From CAWGCA01 sp963820955 (lineage in GTDB: Bacteria; Pseudomonadota; Gammaproteobacteria; Chromatiales; Chromatiaceae), in assembly GCA_963820955.1 (NCBI GenBank), contig CAWGCA010000004.1:1-64000 (forward strand): 64,000 bases of DNA, read 5' to 3'. The position numbers and the translations under genes were made by a program. Shown in pieces: positions 43,980 through 51,662 of the stretch; positions within the stretch are counted from its first letter, which is position 1; each line of letters starts with the position of its first letter. The notes beneath the pieces are model-generated. The model saw only the letters and a list, made by a program, of their open reading frames with translations, did no database searches and was not told the DNA's origin.

Positions 43980-45236
43980 ATGATGGAATTAAACACAGCA
44001 TGGCAGTTTGGCACCGCCCTCGGATTGGGGATGCTTATCGGGCTGGAGCGCGAACGTACCCGGGGGGAGGAACGGACCTTTGCCGGCGTAAGAACCTTTT
44101 CATTAGTGGCGCTACTTGGTGCGACGTCTGTTTATGCCGGGGAACAGTCAGGACTCCCCTGGATCGTTGGGCTGGTATTTCTTGCGGTCGTAGCACTGGT
44201 GGTGGCGGCGTATCATGTAACAGCGCGGGACGGCCAAATCGGGGTCACGACCGAAATCTCCGTTTTGGTCACTTTCTTTATCGGCGGCATGTGCGCCTGG
44301 GATCAGGTAGCTATTGCGGGTGCCGTCGCGGTGGTCACGATGCTGCTGCTGGCGATCAAGGGCTGGCTGCACAATCTCGCCAAACGCATTGAACCCTCGG
44401 ATGTGGAGGCGACACTCAAGTTCGCCATCATCACCCTTATCGTGCTACCGCTGGTGCCGAATACAAATTTCGGTCCGGCGGGGCTCGAAGTCATAAATCC
44501 GTACAAAACGTGGTTAATGGTGGTGTTGATCGCGGGGCTCAATTTCTTCGGCTACATTCTGGTGAAGGTGGTTGGTCGAGAACATGGGCTAGGGATTACA
44601 GGGCTTCTAGGAGGCCTCGTGTCCAGTACTGCGGTGACCCTGAGTTTTTCCCAACGCAGTCGTACGGAACCGGAATTGGCACCGGTTTTAGCTCTGGCTA
44701 TCCTGTTGGCCTGGACAGTGATGTTCTTCCGGGTGGTGATAGAAGTCGGGGTCGTGAATTTCTCCCTAGCCAAGAATCTGGCGTTGGGGATGGTTCTGAT
44801 GGGTGCCGTCAGCCTTTTTATCTGCTTCGTGCTGTGGCGGCGCGGGCGCAGCAAGGAGAGGGCGGAAGTGGAGTCCGGGCACAATCCGTTCGAGCTTGGA
44901 GATGCGATCAAGTTTGGCGGGCTTTTCGCCGTGGTCATCTTCGTAGCCAGCGCGGCCCAGGTTTACTTTGGAAACACTGGCCTCTATCTGGCAGGTGCGT
45001 TGGCCGGTCTGACCGATGTGGACGCCATCGCGCTTTCCATGGCCAATCTTGCCCAACAGGACCCGGCCAGTTCCGGGGCGGCTGCCCGAACGATCGTCAT
45101 AGCAGTGATTTCCAACACCATGGTCAAGTGTGGCATGGCCATCTGGCTCGGGGCTCCATCCATGCGCCGGACCATGATTCCGATCACCGGTGCTCTGGCC
45201 TTATCGGGCGCTGCAGCCGCCTATTTGGTTGGATAG
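43980..45236 (+). CDS. MgtC/SapB plus DUF4010 membrane protein
   Basis: 418 residues, about twelve membrane helices. The N-terminal third is MgtC-like: FGTALGLGMLIGLERERTRG, FAGVRTFSLVALLGATSVY and TEISVLVTFFIGGMCAWDQ. The rest matches the DUF4010 layout (LKFAIITLIVLPLVPNTNFGP, GGLVSSTAVTLSFSQRSRTEP, YLAGALAGLTDVDAIALSMANLA). MgtC proteins help survival at low magnesium in pathogens; the transported species of the DUF4010 type is unknown. The ATG at 43980 or 43983 both fit. The C-terminal end abuts the IS3 fragment but appears complete. Confidence 0.88.
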   Translation: MMELNTAWQFGTALGLGMLIGLERERTRGEERTFAGVRTFSLVALLGATSVYAGEQSGLPWIVGLVFLAVVALVVAAYHVTARDGQIGVTTEISVLVTFFIGGMCAWDQVAIAGAVAVVTMLLLAIKGWLHNLAKRIEPSDVEATLKFAIITLIVLPLVPNTNFGPAGLEVINPYKTWLMVVLIAGLNFFGYILVKVVGREHGLGITGLLGGLVSSTAVTLSFSQRSRTEPELAPVLALAILLAWTVMFFRVVIEVGVVNFSLAKNLALGMVLMGAVSLFICFVLWRRGRSKERAEVESGHNPFELGDAIKFGGLFAVVIFVASAAQVYFGNTGLYLAGALAGLTDVDAIALSMANLAQQDPASSGAAARTIVIAVISNTMVKCGMAIWLGAPSMRRTMIPITGALALSGAAAAYLVG

Positions 45237-45237
45237 A

Positions 45238-45537
45238 CGTACGGACGGCGAAAAGCTGGTGCGGCAAAACATTGAAGCACTACAGAGCCGGAACATCCGC
45301 ATCAGCATGGATGGCAAAGGCAACTGGCGTGACAATGTGTTCGCAGAGCGGCTTTGGCGCACCATCAAATACGAGGAGGTCTATCTTAAAACCTATGCTA
45401 CGGTAAGCGAGGTCAAGGTATCGGTGGCAAACTACATTCGTTTCTACAACACTCATTGTCCACATTCGAGCCTGGACAAACAGACTACTGATGAATTTTA
45501 CTATGCAACGCTACCCGCACTACTGCAGGTGGCATAA
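45238..45537 (+). pseudogene. IS3-family transposase fragment (C-terminal integrase core)
   Basis: The frame reads from 45238 to TAA 45535-45537 without a start of its own. RISMDGKGNWRDNVFAERLWRTIKYEEVYLKTYATVSEVK and SVANYIRFYNTHCPHSSLDK match the end of the OrfB DDE domain of IS3-type elements, including the glutamate of DDE (AERLW region). The first two aspartates and the OrfA gene are missing. The cut edge lies a few bases after the MgtC-like stop, so this IS remnant was joined there by deletion. No inverted ends found. Confidence 0.85.
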
Positions 45538-45698
45538 CCTTTGGCAGTGAATCCACTGATCTTATGAGTATCACTGTTCAAACAAACGGGGCCACCTCTG
45601 GTATTTATCTGTAACGCACAATTCCGCTGCGCCGCAATAGGCGGGAGTCGGCCAGAAGTGGTCCGGGAATGATGAAGTTATAAAGCGTCGCGGGGTGA

Positions 45699-45983
45699 CT
45701 AGCCTTTATGCTGTCTCCTATCTGGCCATCCGGAATTATTATCAATCCACCTTAAACTTAACCAATACCAGAACGTAATAGGAACCATCATCACAAACCA
45801 ACTCCAGTCTCCTATCAGAAATATTTGCACGACCCAGTCCCGGTCTGGGAACAATAGGCGCCAAGGAATGCAATAAATGGAAAACACACCGCAGACGAGA
45901 ATTAGCAACAATGCTCCTTTTCTCGTTGTGATACTCGCAAATGCCAAGTAAACCCATATTGGCATATTTTTTGTCTTTTCCAT
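45699..45983 (-). CDS. Small membrane protein, unknown
   Basis: 94 residues from ATG 45983 (MEKTKNMPIWVYLAFASITTRK), with GGAAG upstream; the frame upstream to 46022 uses a non-standard start. Three probable membrane helices: VYLAFASI, GALLLILVCGVFSIYCIPW and FLIGDWSWFVMMVPITFWYWLS. Ends WPDRRQHKG. I do not recognise a family. The gene follows the PEP-CTERM-like gene and may be its partner or an independent remnant. Confidence 0.5.
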   Translation of the reverse strand: MEKTKNMPIWVYLAFASITTRKGALLLILVCGVFSIYCIPWRLLFPDRDWVVQIFLIGDWSWFVMMVPITFWYWLSLRWIDNNSGWPDRRQHKG

Positions 45984-46018
45984 TACTCTATCTTCCGAGT
46001 TCGGCCGGAACTGACGGT

Positions 46019-46600
46019 TCACAATAACGAAAAAGGCGACCCGGAGGCCACCGTTTTAGAGCTACTGTGAACTAACCTGTTTTCTTCTTTCTGGCTATTC
46101 CGATCAATCCAAGCAGGCAGGCCGGAGCTGAAGAGCCAGACGGCAGCAGAAACTGGAACAACAGCCCTTGAAGCAGTCCAAACATTAGTAGGTAAAAAAT
46201 GCACATTAGTTTGCCATGTTCCGTCAACGATGTCATTGTTGGAAAGAGCTAAGTCTGCAAAATACTGCCCTAAGATTATCCCGTTGCTGGGAGGAACCAA
46301 CTCGAAACCATCTAGCTGAAGAGAACGATCCAAGAATAAAGTCCCGGTGAAATTTTCTCTGCCAAAAAAACCAGTATCACTCGTCCACTCAAAAAACCCA
46401 CTAAGAAGCGAATTATTATTATCTGCAACTTGGGTTTCGAATCTCAGGATTGATCCAGACCAATCATTGCCACCTGTATCAGCCGCACTAATCGTCCAGA
46501 CACCATTTGTCATATCAACAGTTACCGGTGCTGCAGAAACAAACAAGGATGTAAATAAAGATACAACTAAAAAGTTAGAGATTATATTTTTAGTTAGCAT
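46019..46600 (-). pseudogene. PEP-CTERM-like exported protein with frameshifted sorting signal
   Basis: The start at 46600 opens a signal peptide (NIISNFLVVSLFTSLFVSAAP). The mature part (VTVDMTNGVWTISAADTGGN, FFEWTSDTGFFGRENFTGTLF) is of the type seen in VPxPAAVWLFGSG-anchored exosortase substrates. In frame, the end reads VPVSAAVWLFSSGLPAWID and runs on to 46019. If one of the two tandem CAGG units at 46114-46121 is removed, the frame gives SSGLLGLIGIARKKKTG and stops at 46072, a textbook membrane-plus-basic sorting tail (174 residues). So a 4-bp duplication disrupts the anchor. No exosortase is in the window. Confidence 0.75.
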
Positions 46601-46862
46601 GTGTAATCCCACTGTAACTGTCATTAAGACGAGTGTTCGAATTGAAAATAAACGCAAGAATTAAACCAACATGAAAATAAGTATAATAATCAATTAGTTG
46701 ATTGCATATTAGTATCGAGACGATTTTTAACTTGTAAAGATCGATATACAAACTGCTGGATTTATGAATTAGTTAGAGATTCATTACACATTGGCGAATG
46801 TGTGCTTTGGATCGACTCCGGTTTTTTTTTACATGTTACCGATTCACTCAATCATGGTTTGA

Positions 46863-47417
46863 TTAATCGGTAATCCACGGGGACTGGTAGAGCAGTACTG
46901 AGACAAAGAAGAAGTTGTAAAGAAAATGAAGATATATTGCTGGCCAGAAGCGTTTCGTTCGCGCCACTAACCACAGGTTGTATACGCCCAAAACGATCAT
47001 AGGTAGGAGGGCGATACCACTCCGTCCGTGGCTCAGGGCAAACACGCATGCCAATATTAATCCTGTTAACCACCAGATTAATCGACCTGAACGACTCCGG
47101 GCCAGGTACATGGGTCCACGGTAAATTGTTTCTTCGACAACAGGAGCGGTAATCAGGTAAGTAACCAAATCCCACTGATCTGTGATGTACTGGTCGACCA
47201 ACTTTTGGGGTAATGACAATAGAGCCCGCTGTAGCATGAACAACTGCTTTAGGCCGGGTGCATCTTCAATAACATCCCATCCGAAGGCGGAAGGACACAG
47301 ATATTGGCACCAGCCAGAACCGCTGATCAAAAAAGCAAGGTAGTTCTTAGTCGCGCATAACAACAGAACGATCGAGAGGCCAATCAAAATACGGCAGAGT
47401 ATTTCGGATCTGGACAC
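46863..47417 (-). CDS. CPBP-family intramembrane metalloprotease
   Basis: 184 residues from GTG 47417, with GGAGGG upstream. Membrane helices alternate with the CPBP motifs: ITAPVVEETIYRGPMYLA (EExxxR), FALSHGRSG (the histidine of motif 2) and AIYLHFLYNFFF (motif 3, H). These are the metal and catalytic residues of the Rce1/Abi-type proteases. The opening half is short for the family but contains the first helix. Substrate unknown; bacterial members handle prenylated or bacteriocin-related peptides, and self-immunity. Neighbour of the PEP-CTERM-like gene but no link is proven. Confidence 0.85.
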   Translation of the reverse strand: MSRSEILCRILIGLSIVLLLCATKNYLAFLISGSGWCQYLCPSAFGWDVIEDAPGLKQLFMLQRALLSLPQKLVDQYITDQWDLVTYLITAPVVEETIYRGPMYLARSRSGRLIWWLTGLILACVFALSHGRSGIALLPMIVLGVYNLWLVARTKRFWPAIYLHFLYNFFFVSVLLYQSPWITD

Positions 47418-47674
47418 CCCGAAGCCCTCCCTGCTCCTTCTACTTACAATATAGCTTTATTCTGCGTGCTGCACCGAAACGATTCAGACGTAATTGGCGA
47501 CTTATAGTGTGGCGCTTCCTGCTTTACTTAAAAACAGGGTTTTCCAGGCGATATAAAAGCTGTTGATCACACAGCAATCCCGCTGCGAAAATTCTCAAAA
47601 TCCACCACTCGGTCAAAATGCGGTAGCAGTTCGAAGTTCTGGAAAACAAATCAAATCCGTGTAATACGGAAGTC

Positions 47675-47899
47675 TCAACGGCCGGCGTCGGAGAGTTCAT
47701 GTACGGGGGTACCGGCGACCCGAATATGCCCGGCATCGGGTGGGTATATCCCTGCAATGAGGTTGAGCAGCGTGGTCTTGCCTGAACCACTGGGGCCAAT
47801 GACGGCGAGCTTTTGTCCGGGCGGGACTGAACATGTCGGAATCTGCAGGCTGAACCCGTCTTGGGGGTAAGCGAAGTGAAGTGACTCAATATTGATCAT
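47675..47899 (-). pseudogene. Truncated ABC transporter ATPase
   Basis: 74 residues: MINIESLHFAYPQDGFSLQIP, Walker A IGPSGSGKTTLLNLIAG and the beta-strand IYPPDAGHIRVAGTPVHELS, then stop after SDAGR. The signature LSGGQ, Walker B and switch are gone, so it cannot work. The start is five bases after the FadL-like gene stop, which suggests they once formed an operon with a permease that has been deleted. Type resembles LolD/MacB-like ATPases. No downstream piece of the same gene was found in the other frames. Confidence 0.8.
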
Positions 47900-47904
47900 A
47901 AAGA

Positions 47905-49176
47905 TCAGAAAACATAGCGCAGCGTACCACCCAGAAACATCCCTATATTCGTATCAAACTTGCCTTTGAAGCGCACACCCTGTGCCGTCTGGTCAACCTT
48001 GCCTTCGCCGAAGTAGGTCAGCGTGGCACCCAGCCCGAAATCCAGTTGCTCGCTCCCCTTCCAGGCGTAGGCGGCAGAAATCTTGTAGGTCTCGTCAAAC
48101 GGAAGATCGATGGTGCGATCTTTATTGCTCACCGGTGAACTGTCATAGGAGAATCCTATTGAATAGCCGCTGGTCTTGTTACTCATGTCGACATACGCAA
48201 CGCCGGCACTCCAGGTATCCTTAAAATTTCGTTCCAGAACCCCCGTCGGATCGAGTGCTCCACCGGTAATGGCCAGCTGATTCTTGCTGAATGCGGACCA
48301 GTCCTCCCAATCCGCACTGAACATCAGCCGCTTTCCCGGCGCGAATTCGTAGCGCAACCCCGCTTTCAGTACCTGGGGGTTATCCCACTCAATCTCAATA
48401 TTATTGGCCTGCGGTTTCGGAAAGGCCAGGTTACGGAAGTTGAGATCACCCTTCAGGTTGACATCCATTTCGGCCCGATAGACCACGCCCAGCATGAGGC
48501 TGTCTGAAAGATAGTAAGTCAAACCCGCGAACGGCTGATAACCCAGATCGGTCATGTTGTCGAATTTAACCTTGCCATCCGGTGATGTACCCGGCCCCGG
48601 GACCAGTGCGCTCTGGTTAATTGCAATGTTTTGTTCGAACTGTGTATAGATGATCGAAACACCGCCACCCAACGACAGACGATTGTTTACCTTGTAGGCG
48701 ATGGATGGCGAGCCGCCTATAGCGGCGAGGGAGACTTTTGTCGCCCCGTATCGCCCGACGAAATTGTCGCTGTAGTTCATGGCACCGCCCTGTGGTGCAA
48801 CCAGCGAGAATCCCACCCGCACCCGGTCAGACAGCTTCTTGACCATAAAAAAAGCGGGAATAGCCGCTATATTTCCTGCGTTGCCCCCATCGCTGCCGCC
48901 AGCTTCGGCCACCGACGAGTCAAACTCGATTTTTGGCATCACCGCTTGCATCCCAGCCAGAATTTCGTCCTGCTCTAAACCCGTCATACCGGCTGGATTG
49001 GTCCAGGATGAATCGGCAGAAAGGGTGTTGACGGGGTTTGCCACACCCGCAGTCCCCAGGCTGCCCGGTGTACCCACTTCGGAAATATAGAAACCTGCAG
49101 CCTGAGCGGTTACTGCCAACAGCAGTGCGGCGCAACCGATAAAAGCCCGGGCAGCTGTCGTGTCGAGTGGATTCAT
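47905..49176 (-). CDS. FadL/TodX-family outer-membrane channel
   Basis: 423 residues with AGGAG upstream and signal peptide ending VTAQAAG. The mature start AGFYISEVGTPGSLGTAGVA and NPVNTLSADSSWTNPAGMTGLEQ are the N-terminal hatch with the NPA element of FadL-type proteins, followed by a 14-strand barrel with alternating polarity and an aromatic C-terminal F (GGTLRYVF). It passes hydrophobic compounds (long-chain fatty acids or aromatics) across the outer membrane. A small ORF piece upstream and a broken ABC ATPase downstream suggest it belonged to a larger locus. Substrate unknown. Confidence 0.9.
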   Translation of the reverse strand: MNPLDTTAARAFIGCAALLLAVTAQAAGFYISEVGTPGSLGTAGVANPVNTLSADSSWTNPAGMTGLEQDEILAGMQAVMPKIEFDSSVAEAGGSDGGNAGNIAAIPAFFMVKKLSDRVRVGFSLVAPQGGAMNYSDNFVGRYGATKVSLAAIGGSPSIAYKVNNRLSLGGGVSIIYTQFEQNIAINQSALVPGPGTSPDGKVKFDNMTDLGYQPFAGLTYYLSDSLMLGVVYRAEMDVNLKGDLNFRNLAFPKPQANNIEIEWDNPQVLKAGLRYEFAPGKRLMFSADWEDWSAFSKNQLAITGGALDPTGVLERNFKDTWSAGVAYVDMSNKTSGYSIGFSYDSSPVSNKDRTIDLPFDETYKISAAYAWKGSEQLDFGLGATLTYFGEGKVDQTAQGVRFKGKFDTNIGMFLGGTLRYVF

Positions 49177-49200
49177 GGCTTCTTTCTCCTGTTGAATGAG

Positions 49201-49392
49201 TTAGCGGGCTGCTGTGGCGGTAAATGCGCCTGGATCAATAGGTTGTCCTTCCAGCACCAGCCTGATGTGATCGTCAAGCACATAGATTTCAGCGATATTG
49301 GCGGTGGTCTGGGCACCAGTCAGGTTTATCCAGACCGCAATAGCAGGAGGTGCCAGAGCGAGCGTTACTAGTAAAGAGAAGCGCTCGCCGAA
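49201..49392 (-). pseudogene. Fragment of an exported protein, no start codon
   Basis: An open frame of 63 codons ending TAA reads LLVTLALAPPAIA then TANIAEIYVLDDHIRLVLEG and PIDPGAFTATAAR. The start looks like the end of a signal peptide and the rest like the N-terminal part of HupE/UreJ-type or similar membrane proteins (AEIYVLDDHIRLVLE). No ATG, GTG or TTG begins the frame. Directly upstream of the FadL gene, so a broken neighbour gene is likely. Tentative. Confidence 0.4.
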
Positions 49393-49452
49393 TTAGTGGG
49401 TGAATCATCAAATTGAGTATGCCGAAATCTTAATCAGAATGGCCGATCGATC

Positions 49453-49495
49453 CGGCTTTTAGCCGTAACCTGAAGCCACCGGCTTTAGCCGGTGG
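49453..49495. other. Two hairpins resembling an IS200/IS605 right end
   Basis: CGGCT-TTT-AGCCG (49453-49465) and a perfect CCACCGGC-TTTA-GCCGGTGG (49476-49495), followed by AGTATTCACA. Short hairpins with TTTA loops preceding TTCACA are typical of the right ends of tnpB-bearing IS200/IS605 elements. No tnpA or tnpB lies nearby, so this would be a solitary end. Confidence 0.4.
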
Positions 49496-49562
49496 AGTAT
49501 TCACACAAGGATCTTGTCGGCTTGTTGCCAACGATTGTAGGTGTCTTGGGAAAATCCAATAC

Positions 49563-49805
49563 CTACTCTCGAACCTTGATATCAGGTTCCAAGTTAATTC
49601 TTCCATCTTCTTCCAGTATGCCAATTTTGTCACCTTCTGCACTAAACACTACAGGAACGCTCTCTTGAAACAACGGCCTGCGTATAAATCGAAGTTGCCA
49701 GCCGAAGCCCTCCATCTGATGAAGCGTAAGTATTTGCATGTTGTTCAGTGCTTCTTCGAGGTGATCTGGAAGCGGCTTGTCGCCTTTTCTTTTATCATTG
49801 TCCAT
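49563..49805 (-). CDS. Small conserved hypothetical protein
   Basis: 80 residues from ATG 49805 (MDNDKRKGDKPLPDHLEEAL); upstream residues to 49862 seem extra. The core GFGWQLRFIRRPLFQESVPVVF followed by SAEGDKIGILEEDGRINL resembles a small family of short proteins in gammaproteobacteria whose function I do not know. No signal peptide or membrane helix. Ribosome site weak. It lies between remnants and stands alone. Confidence 0.6.
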   Translation of the reverse strand: MDNDKRKGDKPLPDHLEEALNNMQILTLHQMEGFGWQLRFIRRPLFQESVPVVFSAEGDKIGILEEDGRINLEPDIKVRE

Positions 49806-50040
49806 ATCGTTTAGCCTGTGCTTTATAATTACTGAAAATGCAAGCTGTTTCGCCTTCGACAAGGGCCGTTATCGATCAGTCTGGCCCAGACATTTAACTA
49901 ATGTTGCTCCTCGCTCATGTTTGTGAGTAGCGAATTCATAATTACCGCGCGAAAACGACAACTTAGACAGTATTTACTCTGAGTGCAATTGTGTTTACCC
50001 ATCTCTGAAATGAAAGATCTGTTGCTATTCTTCACATATT

Positions 50041-50196
50041 TGGTTCTGCCCCGATTTGGTCAAGAAGGCAGGAGTCCTGCTGCTTCCTGGAACCCTCTAT
50101 GGAGAAGACTTCAACTCGTTCCGTGTAGGCTTTGGACGCAACAACCTGCCCGAATCTCACAACAGGTTTGAGGAGTATATACGGGTTATCAGATAA
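50041..50196 (+). pseudogene. 3' fragment of a class I/II aminotransferase gene
   Basis: The frame ending TAA 50194-50196 reads FCPDLVKKAGVLLLPGTLYG, EDFNSFRVGFGRNNLPES and HNRFEEYIRVIR. That is the usual C-terminal end of PLP-dependent aminotransferases (substrate arginine in FRVGFGR). No start or upstream domain exists; the sequence before 50041 is unrelated. Too short to have been reported as a full frame. A relic of deletion or transposition. Confidence 0.75.
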
Positions 50197-50497
50197 CAAG
50201 CGGATCACAAGAGCGCCGGTTGTTCCGTGGTTTTGCCATAAAAATATTTCATAGTGCTTTTATCGATTATTGCCGCCTATTGTACTAGCCTCATTAGTAC
50301 AGATAGTAATGTTTCTCATTATCATCCATTTTTTTGGAGTGCGAAGTGCCTGAGAAGAGGGGTGTATGGCTGGTCATGACATTGCTGTCAGTTCGAATAA
50401 GGTAGGTTTCCCAACGCTTTTTTGGAAAAAAGAGTTTACCAACCGCTGTATTACTACAGTCTGCACTCCCAATCATAGGCAGATTTAGGAGATACAA
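50197..50497. other. Intergenic, no gene seen
   Basis: About 300 bases, moderately AT-rich, before the cache-domain gene. AGGAG at 50486 is that gene's ribosome site. No other feature was supported. Confidence 0.5.
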
Positions 50498-50944
50498 ATG
50501 AAACGAATTCTTGCTGGAATCCTTGCCGTCGCCTTTTTTGGCCCCGCCTTCGCCAGCGATATGGGGACCCCGGATGAAGCCAAGGCCATGAGCGAAAAGG
50601 CCAAAGTGGCCGTCAACTCGATGGGTCACGAGAAGGCCTTTGCCACCTTCGCCGATCGGAACGGCGGTTTTCGGGAGAAAGACCTTTATGTTTTTTGCGT
50701 AGACATGGATGGTGTCCTGCTCTCGCAACCCCTCAAGCCAGAGCTGGTGGGCAAGAACCTGTTCGATTTCAATAAATATGGCGACCTGTTGTTCCAGGAT
50801 ATGATCGCCGTTGCCAGGGACTCCGGTGCCGGTTGGGTCGAATATAACTGGCCTTATCCGGGTACCGATGAAATCAAACCGAAGACCAGCTATATCGCCA
50901 CCAACGATGAGGGCTTCTTCTGCGGTGTCGGGGCCTATAAGTGA
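50498..50944 (+). CDS. Small periplasmic Cache-domain protein
   Basis: 148 residues with signal peptide (RILAGILAVAFFGPAFASD) and an AGGAG site. The mature chain is a single Cache_2-type (sCache) domain: KAKVAVNSMGHEKAFATFADRNGGF, YVFCVDMDGVLLSQPLKPELVGKN, DMIAVARDSGAGWVEYNWPYP and KTSYIATNDEGFFCGVGAY. Free-standing Cache proteins bind small acids and pass signals to chemoreceptors or kinases. No receptor gene is adjacent. Two cysteines at about positions 66 and 143 could pair. Ligand unknown. Confidence 0.85.
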   Translation: MKRILAGILAVAFFGPAFASDMGTPDEAKAMSEKAKVAVNSMGHEKAFATFADRNGGFREKDLYVFCVDMDGVLLSQPLKPELVGKNLFDFNKYGDLLFQDMIAVARDSGAGWVEYNWPYPGTDEIKPKTSYIATNDEGFFCGVGAYK

Positions 50945-51254
50945 TCAGTGATCCTGCTTGGTAACGAGGAATAGCCTCGCTGGGGTCGCTACACATTGGA
51001 GCATCACTAACTACAGCATAATAATAGTCGATCAATTGGCACAAACCGACATTGATTCCGGACTGAAAGCGCGCGACCCGGGGGGGGGCTCGGGTCTCTG
51101 GTGAGCATTAGGCCGCCACCGCTGATGATTATTGTGGGATTCTATTCTCTCCCCCACTTGCTTAAGTTGGGTCAAGTAACTGTCGCGTTCGGTCGAGACG
51201 ATACTCTCCGTGAGGAATATACTCCCGGCTTTTTCGCAATAGGGAGTAAGAAAA
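50945..51254. other. Intergenic with GC-rich hairpin
   Basis: No protein gene recognised. A GACCCG...CGGGTC stem with a long G run near 51073-51098 may end the Cache gene transcript. A frame starting at 51101 overlaps the first tiny gene in another reading frame but shows no family signature and was not adopted. Confidence 0.45.
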
Positions 51255-51335
51255 ATGAGTACCGTCGAAGTCTCTGGGCTAGTCGTGCTTTGTGCTGTTT
51301 TGGTTGTGTGGGTCTTGTCGAGGGAGGCGCCATGA
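51255..51335 (+). CDS. Tiny single-helix membrane protein, first of an overlapping pair
   Basis: 26 residues, MSTVEVSGLVVLCAVLVVWV plus LSREAP: one hydrophobic helix with a short charged end. A GGGAG site lies 10 bases before the ATG. The stop TGA shares four bases (ATGA) with the start of the next small gene, so the two are translationally coupled. Such size and layout are typical of small accessory subunits of membrane complexes. No family recognised; too short for ordinary gene finders. Confidence 0.55.
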   Translation: MSTVEVSGLVVLCAVLVVWVLSREAP

Positions 51336-51508
51336 AGAAGGCGATACTGGTCTCGGTGATATTGATCCAGGCAACCACCCTGGTTTTAGTGGCTGGTCTC
51401 TACCGCTCCATCAGAACGGTAAAACAGGATGTCCTGGAGAGCCAGATACAATTGATCCAAAAGGCCGAGCAGAACTGCACTGAGATACTTAGTCTAGAGA
51501 GGAAGTGA
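51332..51508 (+). CDS. Small single-helix membrane protein, second of an overlapping pair
   Basis: 58 residues: MKKAILVSVILIQATTLVLV begins a membrane helix, then AGLYRSIRTVKQDVLESQIQ and a helical, coiled-coil-like tail with one cysteine (NCTEILSLERK). GAGGGAGG immediately before the ATG is a strong ribosome site. Overlap ATGA with the preceding ORF. Likely inserted with its tail in the periplasm or cytoplasm as a bitopic protein. Function unknown. Confidence 0.65.
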   Translation: MKKAILVSVILIQATTLVLVAGLYRSIRTVKQDVLESQIQLIQKAEQNCTEILSLERK

Positions 51509-51662
51509 GAAAGCCGAATCATAGGGATAATCCAACTCACTGGCGCGCATAGAACGGCAGGTTCATGCGCTATGCAGAAAACGCCGCGCAGGGTTGATCG
51601 CAGGAGTCACGACCTTATTTAGGAGAGCCATAAAGGAGTTGGTTTAGGGAATTAACTGATTG

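Noticed and set aside
45190..45240. MgtC-like protein truncated by the IS3 fragment
   Set aside because: The last helix ends naturally at GAAAAYLVG before its own stop, so the gene looks whole.
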